Assembly (NCBI RefSeq): GCF_009660225.1
Contig: NZ_CP045920.1
Coordinates: forward strand, 992,001-1,056,000
Direction: 5' to 3'
Origin: Pseudactinotalea sp. HY158
GTDB lineage: Bacteria > Actinomycetota > Actinomycetes > Actinomycetales > Beutenbergiaceae
DNA: 64,000 bases
The translations under genes and the position numbers were made by a program. The notes below the pieces were generated by a model. That model ran no database searches. It had not been told where the DNA came from and worked only from the letters and a program-made list of their open reading frames with translations. Positions within the stretch are counted from its first letter, which is position 1, and each line of letters starts with the position of its first letter. Below are positions 8,874-19,705 of the stretch, one piece after another.

Positions 8874-9716
8874 ATGCGCCGAAGCATCGGAACGAGGACC
8901 GGACACGTCCGGCGCGTCACGGGTGCGCTCCTGACCACGCTCGTCGTCGGGATGACGGCCATGGGATGCACCGCCCCGGTGCCGAAGGAAGTCCGCGATA
9001 CACCCGCACCGGCGACGATCGACCACCTGACGGGCAAGCCGTCGCTGTCGCTCCGCGCACCCTACGGGATCGACGTACCCGAGGGAGCGAAGGAACTGGA
9101 GGTGCGCCATCTCGCCGAAGCCCTGGAGCGTGCGCTCATCCGAAGCAGCGAATACGAGCAGGTGGCCGAGCTCGGCGAGGCCGAGGCGACCCAGCGCGTA
9201 TTCGACGAACTGGCGAGCGCGGGGGACCCCAACCCCTGGGTGGAGGAGGCGAAGGAGACGTTCGGCGGGCCGGGCTATTCGTTGGCCGTCACGTCGCGGT
9301 TCCCTCCCGAGCAACTGCCGACCCGGGCGCCCCACGTCGTCGCCACGACCTGGGAGTCCGAACTCGACGATGGGTGGCTCAGGGTATCCGCGACCGTCGA
9401 GACTGCGATGGAGTATCCCCGAGGACTGGCGATCGTCGTCCGCACCCTGCGGTTCGGCGTCGACGTCGAGCAGAAGCGGGCCGGCGGGCAGTTCTCCGTC
9501 TCGAGTTCCTGGCAGGTGCGCTGGCGCGGCTTCGACATGTGCCGGTTGCTCCTCGACGGCGTGCTCGTGCCGGGCCGCCTCCTCACCACGGCCGACGACC
9601 TGTCCGCCTACAAGCCGGGCTCCTTCGGCTCCGTGAACGAGGAGCTGACATCCTCCGAGGCCTCGCTCGATCCGATAGAACGCCGCGAGGAGTGCCGCGC
9701 CGCCACCGAGGCGTGA
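8874..9716 (+). CDS. Putative lipoprotein of unknown function
   Basis: A 280-residue protein with a basic N-terminus, a hydrophobic stretch (about 14-30) and the lipobox TAMGC, so it should be exported and lipid-anchored. The mature part has no motif that I recognise. It contains two further cysteines late in the sequence (FDMCRLLL and REECRA), which could pair. The start at 8874 has a GAAGGGG ribosome binding site five bases upstream. It stands alone, with no gene closely before or after it on this strand. Confidence 0.72.
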   Translation: MRRSIGTRTGHVRRVTGALLTTLVVGMTAMGCTAPVPKEVRDTPAPATIDHLTGKPSLSLRAPYGIDVPEGAKELEVRHLAEALERALIRSSEYEQVAELGEAEATQRVFDELASAGDPNPWVEEAKETFGGPGYSLAVTSRFPPEQLPTRAPHVVATTWESELDDGWLRVSATVETAMEYPRGLAIVVRTLRFGVDVEQKRAGGQFSVSSSWQVRWRGFDMCRLLLDGVLVPGRLLTTADDLSAYKPGSFGSVNEELTSSEASLDPIERREECRAATEA

Positions 9717-9784
9717 GACGACGCGAATGACCTCACCTGATCGGCACGGTGCCGCCCGAGCACAGTGCGGCCGAGCCCCGACGG

Positions 9785-10033
9785 CTATTTGATCCTGAAC
9801 AATCCCACGGTGATCAGGCCGATCGCGAGCGGTAGACCGATGTACGTGCACAGCCCGTTCAGGAGGAGTGCGGCCTGCGGCCATGGAGAGAAATCCATCG
9901 GCCAGAATCGCGCGATGGCTACGTCGGCCGCGAAGCACAGAAGCGCCAGGACGAGGCCCGCGGCCAAGGGTCGCCGGCCGTCGTGCAGAAACTCTCCGAG
10001 GAGGGAACGTGCCTCATCGTCCGAAGACTCCAT
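9785..10033 (-). CDS. Small membrane protein with two predicted helices
   Basis: An 82-residue protein with a short acidic N-terminus (MESSDDEARSLLGEF) and two hydrophobic segments, around 26-42 and 50-76. The ATG at 10033 was chosen because the longer reading frame begins with a TTG and lacks a good ribosome binding site. There is no recognisable family or operon partner. A 49-codon open frame lies 10 bases upstream on the same strand. Confidence 0.55.
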   Translation of the reverse strand: MESSDDEARSLLGEFLHDGRRPLAAGLVLALLCFAADVAIARFWPMDFSPWPQAALLLNGLCTYIGLPLAIGLITVGLFRIK

Positions 10034-10330
10034 CACCTTGCCCCTATCCAAGAAAGCTACCGAAGGTCGACACGGGACCGGACACTCGGCGCCTCGTCAT
10101 GTGAAGGCCGACGCAACTGCACCCACGGAACAGTTCGGTGAGTCCAGACAGGAGACCCTGACCGCGCCGACGCCACTCGGCGTCAACCGTCATGTCGTCG
10201 ATCCCAGGCTAGCTCGGCCGATGAGCTCGCGCAGGCATTCATCGGGATGGGTTCGGTCCCTGCTCGGACTGTGCTGGAGGCCGGCATGGTCGCCCGTCGA
10301 GCGTTCACGGTCCCGGCAGAGCCGGCCCGC
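10034..10330. other. Gene-poor stretch between small membrane protein and LCP gene
   Basis: No gene is firmly supported here. On the minus strand a 49-codon open frame (10044-10193) begins MTVDAEWRRRGQG, which faintly resembles the acetyl-CoA loop of GNAT acetyltransferases. A stop codon stands shortly before it in the same frame, so at most it is a remnant. No hairpin or promoter stands out. Confidence 0.35.
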
Positions 10331-11722
10331 CTACTCCTCCTCGATCGTCACCGTGCCGTCCGCGACGGAGGCGAAGAACCGTGCCGCCGCGTCGGGCTCG
10401 ATGAGCACAGCGGAGCCGACTCCGCCCGGTCGGTAGTTGAGGTCGGCGATCGGCGGCGTGCCCCGCACCCCGTCGGGCCCCGTGGCGGCCCGGAAGGCGA
10501 GGGCGAGCCGGCCGAGATCGAGGATGCCCGTGTCCTGATCGACCGCGAGGGCGGCCAGGCCGGCACTCAGGAGGTCGACCTGTGCCCCCGGGTTCACCAG
10601 GGTGCCCGGTCGGGCGACCTTCGCCGTGATCGCCTTGATCACCTGCTGCTGCCGCTCGGTGCGACCGATGTCGCCCTTCGGGTCGGAGTAGCGCATCCGC
10701 GCGAACGCCAGCGCCGTCGTCCCGTCCGCCTCATGGCAGCCCGGGGTCCACACGAGGCCGGACTTCTCGTCGTCCACGTCCAGGTCCGAACACAGCTCGA
10801 CACCGCCGACGGCGTCGACCAGGGCCGAGACGCCGCCCATCCCGATCTCGACGTAGTGGTCGACGGTCATCCCCGTGAAGTCCTCGACCGTGCGCACGAG
10901 CAGCTCCGGGCCGCCGAGCGCGTAGGAGGCGTTGATCTTGTTGTTGCCGTGCCCGGGAATCGCCACATACGTGTCGCGCGGGATCGAGATGAGCGAGGCC
11001 GAGCCCGACGGCGGCTTCGTCAGCAGCATGATCGTGTCGGTGCGCTGTCCCTCGGTCGGATCACCCGCAAGGGTCCCGTCCGCGCGGGAATCAGAGCCGG
11101 CGAGCAGGTAGGTCTCGGCCGCCTGGCTCGGCGCACCCGAGAGTGCATCGATGTGAGTGATCTTCCCGTTGGCCCAGATGAGCAGGCCGATCGGCCAGGC
11201 GAGCAGGAGCACGAGCACGACGGCGACGATCACCACGGCGCGCCGGCCGCGCCGCCGCCGGCGCGGCGTCCGCGGGGTCGCCGGCGGCTCCGGATGCTGC
11301 CCCGAGTGCCCGGGCTGCCCCGGGTGTCCAGGCTGCCCCGGGTACCCGGGCTGCTGCTGCAGGTAGGACTGTGTGGGCTGGATACGCCGGGCCGGCTGCT
11401 GGTCGACGGGCATGACCCGCGTGCGCGGCACGGCCGGCTGCTGCGGGAGGGGAGCCTGCGCGGGCTCCCGGGAGCCCGGTGCGGGGCGGGCCGGCGCCGA
11501 GTCCCCGGACCCGCTGTCCGGCCGCGCCCCGGGCCGACTCGCGGGCCTGATCACGGGCGGCGGCGTGGGGCGGCGCGCGCTCGGCGCCTGATCCGCCGCT
11601 CCCATCGACCGGGCCGAACCGCCCTCGCGCGCCTTCGAGGAACGGCGCTGAGGAGGCCGCTGGGGAGGCCGCTGGGGATGCTGGGGCCGCTGGGGCGGAG
11701 TGTCACCGGATTCGGTGGGCAT
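10331..11722 (-). CDS. LytR-CpsA-Psr (LCP) family cell-wall ligase
   Basis: A 463-residue membrane protein that should attach anionic or secondary glycopolymers to peptidoglycan from polyprenyl-phosphate carriers. Residues 1-155 are a Pro/Gln/Arg-rich cytoplasmic tail, including a GYPGQPGHPGQPGHSGQ repeat. A transmembrane helix follows (VVIVAVVLVLLLAWPIGLLI). The extracellular LCP domain carries the expected basic and acidic residues in AGSDSR, RTDTIMLLT, ISIPRDTYVAIPG and KINASYALGG, then FARMRYSDPKGDIGRTERQQQVI. A second LCP gene lies just upstream on the same strand, and mannose/galactofuranose genes lie beyond, so a role in wall polysaccharide ligation fits. Confidence 0.92.
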   Translation of the reverse strand: MPTESGDTPPQRPQHPQRPPQRPPQRRSSKAREGGSARSMGAADQAPSARRPTPPPVIRPASRPGARPDSGSGDSAPARPAPGSREPAQAPLPQQPAVPRTRVMPVDQQPARRIQPTQSYLQQQPGYPGQPGHPGQPGHSGQHPEPPATPRTPRRRRRGRRAVVIVAVVLVLLLAWPIGLLIWANGKITHIDALSGAPSQAAETYLLAGSDSRADGTLAGDPTEGQRTDTIMLLTKPPSGSASLISIPRDTYVAIPGHGNNKINASYALGGPELLVRTVEDFTGMTVDHYVEIGMGGVSALVDAVGGVELCSDLDVDDEKSGLVWTPGCHEADGTTALAFARMRYSDPKGDIGRTERQQQVIKAITAKVARPGTLVNPGAQVDLLSAGLAALAVDQDTGILDLGRLALAFRAATGPDGVRGTPPIADLNYRPGGVGSAVLIEPDAAARFFASVADGTVTIEEE

Positions 11723-11810
11723 GAGGGCTTCCCTGTCGTTCGGTCACGCCGGAGGTTCTCGAGCTTACGAGTCCGCGGGCGCGAAGCCCCGCAGCCGGCG
11801 GGGGTGTCGG

Positions 11811-13010
11811 TCAGCTGCTCGGGCTGCTCGATGCGGTCGGCTCGACCGTCGACTCCTCCGTCGACTCCTCCGTCGACTCCCCGGCGGGATCCCCGGGGAG
11901 CGGCTCGTCGGCCCGCAGCGCGTCCCACACCAGGTCGGTCTCGGGGGTCTGCAGCACGACGTTGCCGCTGTAGGCATGCGGGGCCGTGGAGAAGTTCACG
12001 GAGCCGCCGTCGATCCCGCGCAGCGAATAGCCCAGGCCGGTGAGGCTGTTCAGGTTCCCCAGCCGTTCGCTCGTGGTGAGGGAGGAGGCGGCCGAGGAGA
12101 GCAGCGAGAGCAGCTTCGAGGGATTCGCGAGGGTGTCGGCCGAGAGCACCTGTCCGACCATCGCGGTCATGAGCTCCTGCTGCCGGTCGATCCGCGAGAT
12201 GTCCGACCCGTCCCCGATCCCCTTGCGTGCCCGCGCGAGCCCGAGCGCGTCGTCGCCGTCGAGCGTCTGGCAGCCGGCCTCGAGGTCCAGGTCGGCCTTG
12301 GGCACGTTCATCGGCTCGTCGAAGCACATCTGCACCCCGCCGATCGCATCGACCATGGTGGCGAAGCCGTCCATGTCGATCACCGCCCAGTCGTCGATGT
12401 AGATGTCGGTCATCGCCTCGACCGTGAGGATCGCGCAGGCGGCCGCGTGGCTCAGGTCCTCGCCCTGCCCGCCCGTGGCGAAGGCCGCGTTGAAGCGGAC
12501 GCCGTTGTGCTCGTTCGTCCCGAGCGCCTGCGGGTAGCTCTCGCCGCCCCCGGGAAGAGGGCAGGCCGGGATCGCCACGATGAGGTCGCGGGGGATCGAG
12601 ACCACGTCGACCCGCTCCCGGTCGGCCGAGAAGTGCACGATCAACGCGGTATCGGAACGCATCCCCTCGAACTCGCCGTACTGCGCGTTGTCCCCGCCGC
12701 GGTAGTCCGAACCGAGCACGAGCACGTTGAGCGGTTTGCCCGCCCAGGAATCGCGCGGATCCGGGGTCGGGTCCCCGTGCTGGTCCGCGCCGCCGGGCCG
12801 GTTCTCGCCCAGGAGGGCGTTGATGTCCTTGCTGTCGATCCGCGACTGGATCTCGACGTACACCGAGCCGACCGCGGTGGTCACGAAGAGCGCGACCCCC
12901 AGGAGGCTCAGCGCGAGCACGTTGAGCGCTCGCCGTCGCGGCCGGGGGGCGGCATGGCGCCGGGCCCCGCGCTCGTCGCGGCGATCCGAATCGGTCCTCG
13001 TTGTGCTCAT
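11811..13010 (-). CDS. LytR-CpsA-Psr (LCP) family cell-wall ligase
   Basis: A 399-residue second LCP protein with a short cytoplasmic N-terminus, one transmembrane helix (about 27-50) and an extracellular LCP domain. Motifs include LVLGSDYRGG, RSDTALIVHFSADR, VVSIPRDLIVAIPA, VRFNAAFATGG and ARARKGIGDGSDISRIDRQQELM. The C-terminus has a STEESTEESTVEPT repeat coded by a 12-bp unit. The ATG at 13010 was chosen over a longer frame because the domain layout starts there and a TATTCT hexamer stands eight bases upstream. Two non-identical LCP ligases side by side suggest different polymers or sites. Confidence 0.92.
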   Translation of the reverse strand: MSTTRTDSDRRDERGARRHAAPRPRRRALNVLALSLLGVALFVTTAVGSVYVEIQSRIDSKDINALLGENRPGGADQHGDPTPDPRDSWAGKPLNVLVLGSDYRGGDNAQYGEFEGMRSDTALIVHFSADRERVDVVSIPRDLIVAIPACPLPGGGESYPQALGTNEHNGVRFNAAFATGGQGEDLSHAAACAILTVEAMTDIYIDDWAVIDMDGFATMVDAIGGVQMCFDEPMNVPKADLDLEAGCQTLDGDDALGLARARKGIGDGSDISRIDRQQELMTAMVGQVLSADTLANPSKLLSLLSSAASSLTTSERLGNLNSLTGLGYSLRGIDGGSVNFSTAPHAYSGNVVLQTPETDLVWDALRADEPLPGDPAGESTEESTEESTVEPTASSSPSS

Positions 13011-13018
13011 CAGGCCCA

Positions 13019-13024
13019 AGAATA
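13019..13024 (-). promoter_or_regulatory. -10 element TATTCT upstream of the second LCP gene
   Basis: On the minus strand TATTCT is followed by eight bases and then the ATG at 13010. This suggests a leaderless or near-leaderless message. Confidence 0.4.
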
Positions 13025-13206
13025 CGGGCAATCCGGCGCGTCCCGGCGCGGTGAGGGGGAGGGCGTGGGGCTGATCCGGCGGGCAATCGGTGAAGGAGTT
13101 GTGCGCGCCCGCCATCCGGGTGGCGCCGGTCACAGCCCGGCCGGGAGGGGGCACGGCGGCCCGTCGTTAGACTGACCCGATCACGCCCAGCACAGGAGGC
13201 ACAGGC

Positions 13207-14283
13207 ATGCCCGTACTTTCCGGCCCCGTCCTTACCGGCGGTGAGCGGATCGTGGTCCTCGGTGGATCCGGGTTCATCGGCTCGCACATCATCCCGGCCC
13301 TCATCGGCGCCGGATTCGACGTCGTCAACTACGACCTGTACCCGCCGCAGCGGCCGCTGCCGGACGCGGTGGTCGACCTGCGGGGCGACATCCGCGACGA
13401 GGCCACCCTCACCTCCGCGCTCACCGGTGCCCGTGCCGTGCTCAACCTGGCCGCCGCCCACCACGACTTCGGGTTGACCGAGGCGACCTTCACCTCGGTC
13501 AACGTCGACGGGGCGGGAGCGGTCACCCGGGCGATGACCGCCGCGGGGGTGGACAACCTGTGCTTCTACTCCTCGGTCGCGGTCTACGGCGAGCAGCCGA
13601 GCACGCCCACCGAGGAGACCGCGCCCGCGCCGACGAACGCCTACGGCCGCACGAAGCTCGCCGCCGAGGCGGTCTACCGCGACTGGCAGCGCTCGGGCGA
13701 GCGGCGCGTGCTCATCGTGCGCCCGGCGGTCGTGTTCGGCCCCGGTAACACGGCGAACATGTACCGGATGATCGACCAGATCGCCCGCCGCCGGTTCGTC
13801 TCGGTCGGCCCCGGGGCCAACCGCAAGTCGATGGTGTACGTGGAGAACATCGTGGCCGCGATCCTCCACTTCTGGAGCGCCGAGCCGCGGGTGGACCCCG
13901 AGGTCTACAACTGCGTCGACGCCCCCGACCTCACCTCCCGGGCGATCATCACCCGTGTCTACCGGGCGTTGGGACGACGCGTGCCCCGGCTGCGTCTCCC
14001 GCTCGCCCCGGCGATCGCCTGCGCCCGGCCCCTGGACTGGATCGCGGCGCGGACGGGCCGGAATCTGCCCATCACCTCCGACCGGATCGCGAAGGTCGCC
14101 GGCACCGAGACGAGGTTCTCCGGGGACCGGATGCGCGAGCACGGATACTCCCAGCCGCGCCCGATCGCGGCGGGCATCGACGAGATGGTCGCCTGGTACG
14201 TCGAGACCGGCAAGAACGTGCGTATCCGCGAGCACCTGCCGCCCGAACGGCCCGTGCTCGCCCGAGAGGGGGTGGGTGCATGA
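13207..14283 (+). CDS. NAD-dependent sugar epimerase/dehydratase
   Basis: A 358-residue extended short-chain dehydrogenase. The NAD-binding loop GGSGFIGSHI lies near residues 19-28. The catalytic serine is in FYSSVAVYGE, and the YxxxK pair is in NAYGRTKLAAEAVY. It should modify a nucleotide sugar; whether it is a 4-epimerase or a dehydratase cannot be decided by eye. A good AGGAGG site stands seven bases before the ATG. It heads an operon: its end overlaps the first glycosyltransferase by four bases, and two more sugar genes and manA follow without real gaps. Confidence 0.88.
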   Translation: MPVLSGPVLTGGERIVVLGGSGFIGSHIIPALIGAGFDVVNYDLYPPQRPLPDAVVDLRGDIRDEATLTSALTGARAVLNLAAAHHDFGLTEATFTSVNVDGAGAVTRAMTAAGVDNLCFYSSVAVYGEQPSTPTEETAPAPTNAYGRTKLAAEAVYRDWQRSGERRVLIVRPAVVFGPGNTANMYRMIDQIARRRFVSVGPGANRKSMVYVENIVAAILHFWSAEPRVDPEVYNCVDAPDLTSRAIITRVYRALGRRVPRLRLPLAPAIACARPLDWIAARTGRNLPITSDRIAKVAGTETRFSGDRMREHGYSQPRPIAAGIDEMVAWYVETGKNVRIREHLPPERPVLAREGVGA

Positions 14284-15214
14284 GTACGGTCGCGGTCGTG
14301 GTGACCTACAACCGGGCGGAGCTGCTCGCGGCCTGCCTCGACGGCCTCGCCGCCCAGACCCGCCCCCTCGAAGCGATCGTCGTCATCGACAACGCCTCGA
14401 CCGACGGCTCCGGCGACGTCGCCCGCGCCCACCCGATCGGCGCCGACGTGCACACACTGCAGACGAACCTCGGGGGAGCGGGCGGGTTCAGCGCCGGGCT
14501 CGCCTGGGCGCTCGAGCACCACGACCCGGACTGGATCTGGCTCATGGACGACGACACGATCCCGCGCCCCGGCGCGCACGGCGCGCTCATCGACGCGGCC
14601 GACGCCCACCCGCGCGACCTGGCCGTGCTCAGCTCGACCGCGGTCTGGACCGACGGGCGCGTCCATCCGATGAACCGCTCCCGGGTGCGGATGGGCTCGA
14701 ACGCCGTCGAGCGGGGGGACGCGGCCGCCGTCGACTCGCACCCGATCCGGACCGCCTCCTTCGTCGCCATCCTGCTGAGCGCCGACCATTGCCGCCGAGC
14801 CGGGCTGCCGTACGCCGACTACTTCATCTGGGGCGACGACACCGAGTACTCCGGGCGGCTGCTCCGCCAGGGCCGCGGCATCCAGGTGCACGACTCGATC
14901 GTGGAACACCGCACGGTCGCCTTCGCCTCCTGGCAGACCGATCCGGGGCCCCGGTTCTACTACGACGTGCGCAACAAGCTGTGGGTCTACCTCGCCTCCG
15001 GCTCGTTCCGCTGGTGGGAGCGGCTCGTCTACCTCGGATCGGCGGCCGCGGGCTGGGCCGGCACGATCCGCCGCTCGGGCGATCGGCGGACCCTCCTCGG
15101 ACACGCCTGGCGGGGCCTGCGCCACGGCCTGCTCCGCCGACCGGCCCCGACCACCCGGGTACTCGCGGGCCAGGGCGAGGTGTCCAGCGCCGTCGCCCGC
15201 GTCGAGGCCGGGCG

Positions 15215-15218
<4 letters not shown>
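14280..15218 (+). CDS. Family-2 glycosyltransferase, GlfT1-like
   Basis: A 312-residue GT-A fold transferase. The nucleotide-sugar pocket shows VVVTYNRAELL near the N-terminus and VIDNASTDGSGD near residue 37. The metal-binding acidic motif is WLMDDDTIPRPG (about 84-95), and a second acidic motif is IWGDDTEYSGR. It resembles galactofuranosyl/rhamnosyl transferases of the GlfT1 type, and glf two genes downstream supplies UDP-galactofuranose. I infer that it starts a galactofuranose chain; the acceptor is unknown. It overlaps its neighbours by four bases on both sides. Confidence 0.85.
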
Positions 15219-17232
<2,014 letters not shown>

Positions 17233-17261
17233 CGGGCGCGAGCTCGGCGGAGGCGACACGA

Positions 17262-18482
17262 ATGCACGGGCTCGCGGGCGTCGTCCGTGCGTACGCCTGG
17301 GGTTCGCCGGACCGGATCCCGGAGTTCGTCGGCCGGGCGGCGACGGCGGCCACGACCGCCGAACTGTGGTTCGGGGCCCACCCCTCGGCCCCCTCGCCGT
17401 TGCGCTCCGACGACTCCGACGATCCCGACGACTCGGACGATTCACGGGGCAAGCCGGCCCGGGGCGATCTGCGCAGCCACATCGCCGCCGATCCGCACCG
17501 GATCCTCGGCAGCGACGTGACCGCCCGCTTCGGCACCGAGCTGCCCTACCTGCTCAAGCTCATCGCCCCCGAGTCGCCCCTCTCCCTCCAGGTGCACCCG
17601 AACCTCGCGCAGGCCCGCGACGGCCATCGGCGCGCCGGGCTGCCGGGCGGGCCGCAGGACTACGTGGACGCGAACCACAAGCCCGAGCTCGTGTACGCGC
17701 TCAGCACCTTCGAGGCGGTGAGCGGATTCCGGGCACCGCGCCGCGCGGCGGAGATGTTCGCGGGGCTGAGCAGCCCGCTCGCCCGAGAGATCGTGCGGAT
17801 GCTCCGCCATCTCCCGCCCAGGGACGGCGCCCGGCTCGCCTTCCGCATGGTGCTCACCGAGTTCTCGGCCGGGGACGTGGGGCAGGTCGTGGCCGACTGC
17901 GCCGACCGGCTCGCCCGCGGCAGTTCGCCCTCGCAACGCTCGGATGCGACCGTGGTCCGGCTCGGGGAGCACTTCCCCGGCGACCCGGGCGTCGTGGCGG
18001 CCCTGCTGCTCAACCCGGTCACGCTCAAGCCCGGCGAGGTGATGTTCGTGCCCGCGGGCAGCGTGCACGCCTACCTCGGCGGCCTCGGCCTGGAGATCAT
18101 GGCCAATTCCGACAACGTGCTGCGGGCCGGGCTCACGGGCAAGAACGTCGACCTCGAGGAGATGCTCGCGATCGTCGACTACACCGCCGCGCCCCCGATC
18201 CGGCTCGCCGCCGAGGAGTTCGGGCCGCACGTGCGCACCTACTACGCCCCGGTCGACGACTTCGAACTCTCGGTGATCGACGTCACCGGTGAGCCGGTGT
18301 CCGTGCCCGGCAAGGGCCCGCGGATCCTGCTGGCGATCGAGGGCGCCGCACAGGTGCACGCCGGCGGCCGGTGTCGCCGGCTCGAGCGGGGCGAGGCCGT
18401 GTTCCTCGCCGCCGACGACGGGCCCGTCACCGTGACGGGCGCCGGCGGACGGGCGAGCGTGGTGCAGGCCGACGTCCCCTAA
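17262..18482 (+). CDS. manA: Mannose-6-phosphate isomerase, class I
   Basis: A 406-residue zinc enzyme linking fructose-6-phosphate and mannose-6-phosphate. Zinc ligands are visible in SLQVHPN (Gln and His), NHKPELVYAL (Glu) and PAGSVHAYL (His). An acidic insertion, DDSDDPDDSDD, sits near residue 50 in a loop that is shorter in most relatives, and it is encoded by a degenerate 9-bp unit. The ATG at 17262 matches the usual start and has GGAGG eight bases upstream. A GTG at 17229 overlapping the glf stop would add 11 residues. Together with manB it feeds mannose into wall or glycolipid synthesis. Confidence 0.94.
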   Translation: MHGLAGVVRAYAWGSPDRIPEFVGRAATAATTAELWFGAHPSAPSPLRSDDSDDPDDSDDSRGKPARGDLRSHIAADPHRILGSDVTARFGTELPYLLKLIAPESPLSLQVHPNLAQARDGHRRAGLPGGPQDYVDANHKPELVYALSTFEAVSGFRAPRRAAEMFAGLSSPLAREIVRMLRHLPPRDGARLAFRMVLTEFSAGDVGQVVADCADRLARGSSPSQRSDATVVRLGEHFPGDPGVVAALLLNPVTLKPGEVMFVPAGSVHAYLGGLGLEIMANSDNVLRAGLTGKNVDLEEMLAIVDYTAAPPIRLAAEEFGPHVRTYYAPVDDFELSVIDVTGEPVSVPGKGPRILLAIEGAAQVHAGGRCRRLERGEAVFLAADDGPVTVTGAGGRASVVQADVP

Positions 18483-19234
18483 CGAAGCGTCGTCGTGACA
18501 CCCTCGGCGGCGGCGATCCGGTCGAGGTCGGCGCCGGGATCGCCCGCGAGCACGATCGAGGCGCCGCGTGCCCACAGCGGCGGCGCCACCGTGAGCAGCG
18601 CGAGCAGAGGCGGCAGGGTCGGTTGGGTCGGCAGTCGAGCGGCGTCGCCGTCTGCGCCGACGAGCAGCGCCCGCTCACCCGGACGGACGCCCTCGAGGCG
18701 TGGATCGTCGCCGGCGAGCACGTCGGCCTGGGTCCGCCCCGGCAGCGCCGACTCCCGCGCCGAGCCGCCCGCGGGCAGGAGCAGCTGATCGGGCTGCGAG
18801 GTGAGCTCCGCGACGCCGTCGATCGCGCCCGGGCCGGGGGCGTCGTCCAGGCGCAGGGCGAACGCGGGAAGGGCGATGACGACGCACGTCGGGCCGTCGC
18901 CGGCCGTCGCGGACGGGGTCGCCGTGACGACGGCCGCCAGGGACGCATCGGCCGCGCCCGACTCGTCGCTGCCGAGCGGGACGACCTCGGCGCCGCAGTT
19001 CCACGCCCCGGCCGCCCAGACGAGGGACCGCCAGTGGGCGGGCAGGTCGAGGCCGAGTCGATCGCCGGGGCCGAGGTCGAGTTCCTGCGCGCACAGATTG
19101 GCGGCCTTGACGAACCAGTTCGCCAGCACCCGCCCGCTCAGGTCGACCCGTTCGCCGCCCGGGCCGTACCATGTGAGCCGGGGCTCGGTCACGGGGGCGA
19201 GAAGCGGTGCGAGGCCGGCGAGCGACGTGATCAT
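18479..19234 (-). CDS. TIGR03089 family protein
   Basis: A 251-residue protein of the actinobacterial TIGR03089 family, which resembles the N-terminal part of AMP-binding (acyl-CoA synthetase-like) enzymes but is too short to be a full one. Segments such as GERVDLSGRVLANWFVKAANL and WRSLVWAAGAWNCGAEVVPLG are typical. The function is unknown. It is convergent with manA, overlapping by four bases at the 3' end. The ATG at 19234 follows a TAGGCT hexamer by six bases, so the message should be leaderless. Confidence 0.85.
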   Translation of the reverse strand: MITSLAGLAPLLAPVTEPRLTWYGPGGERVDLSGRVLANWFVKAANLCAQELDLGPGDRLGLDLPAHWRSLVWAAGAWNCGAEVVPLGSDESGAADASLAAVVTATPSATAGDGPTCVVIALPAFALRLDDAPGPGAIDGVAELTSQPDQLLLPAGGSARESALPGRTQADVLAGDDPRLEGVRPGERALLVGADGDAARLPTQPTLPPLLALLTVAPPLWARGASIVLAGDPGADLDRIAAAEGVTTTLR

Positions 19235-19240
19235 GGCCCC

Positions 19241-19246
19241 AGCCTA
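19241..19246 (-). promoter_or_regulatory. -10 element TAGGCT, leaderless start of TIGR03089 gene
   Basis: Minus-strand TAGGCT, six bases, then the ATG at 19234. No ribosome binding site is present. Confidence 0.45.
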
Positions 19247-19289
19247 GGGCGGTCCGCGCGGCCCCGAACGCCTGTATCACGTCATGGGC

Positions 19290-19318
19290 TTGACGGATGA
19301 GGATGACACGCGTGTAAT
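19290..19318 (+). promoter_or_regulatory. Candidate whiB promoter (TTGACG-N17-TGTAAT)
   Basis: A -35-like TTGACG at 19290-19295 is separated by 17 bases from a -10-like TGTAAT at 19313-19318. This gives a leader of about 60 bases before the whiB ATG, unlike the leaderless genes around it. Confidence 0.5.
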
Positions 19319-19384
19319 TTAGGACCAGACAGGTAATTCGGAGCGTGAGCCAGTCCCGCCCACACCTACGACGGGGGAACTGAT

Positions 19385-19705
19385 ATGTGGAACATCCTGG
19401 GAGACGGTCCCCTCGACCTGAGCCTGCCCGAGCCCGTGCCGGCGGCACCGCCGCTGCTGGCGCACCTCGGGGGAGACGACGAGGGGGTGCTGGGGTGGCA
19501 GGAACGCGCGCTGTGCGCGCAGACCGATCCGGAGGCGTTCTTCCCCGAGAAGGGCGGCTCGACCCGGGAGGCCAAGCGCGTGTGCGCCTCGTGCGAGGTG
19601 CGGGCCGAATGCCTCGAGTACGCGTTGGCCAACGACGAACGGTTCGGTATCTGGGGGGGAATGTCGGAGCGCGAGCGACGCAAGCTCAAGCGGCGTGCAG
19701 TCTGA
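19385..19705 (+). CDS. whiB2: WhiB-family iron-sulfur transcriptional regulator (WhiB2/WhmD type)
   Basis: A 106-residue WhiB protein. Four cysteines for the [4Fe-4S] cluster are at 44, 67, 70 and 76 (ALCAQ, VCASC, AEC). The turn motif GIWGG is at about 88-92, followed by the basic tail SERERRKLKRR that contacts DNA and the sigma factor. The position next to DUF3499, manB and a zincin-like gene matches the WhiB2/WhmD locus of mycobacteria, which controls septation and division. The 3' end overlaps the start of the large glycosyltransferase gene. Confidence 0.93.
   Translation: MWNILGDGPLDLSLPEPVPAAPPLLAHLGGDDEGVLGWQERALCAQTDPEAFFPEKGGSTREAKRVCASCEVRAECLEYALANDERFGIWGGMSERERRKLKRRAV

Noticed and set aside
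13011-13154. A 48-residue N-terminal extension of the second LCP protein
   Set aside because: The extra sequence has no helix or motif, and a TATTCT promoter element lies inside it, eight bases before the chosen start.
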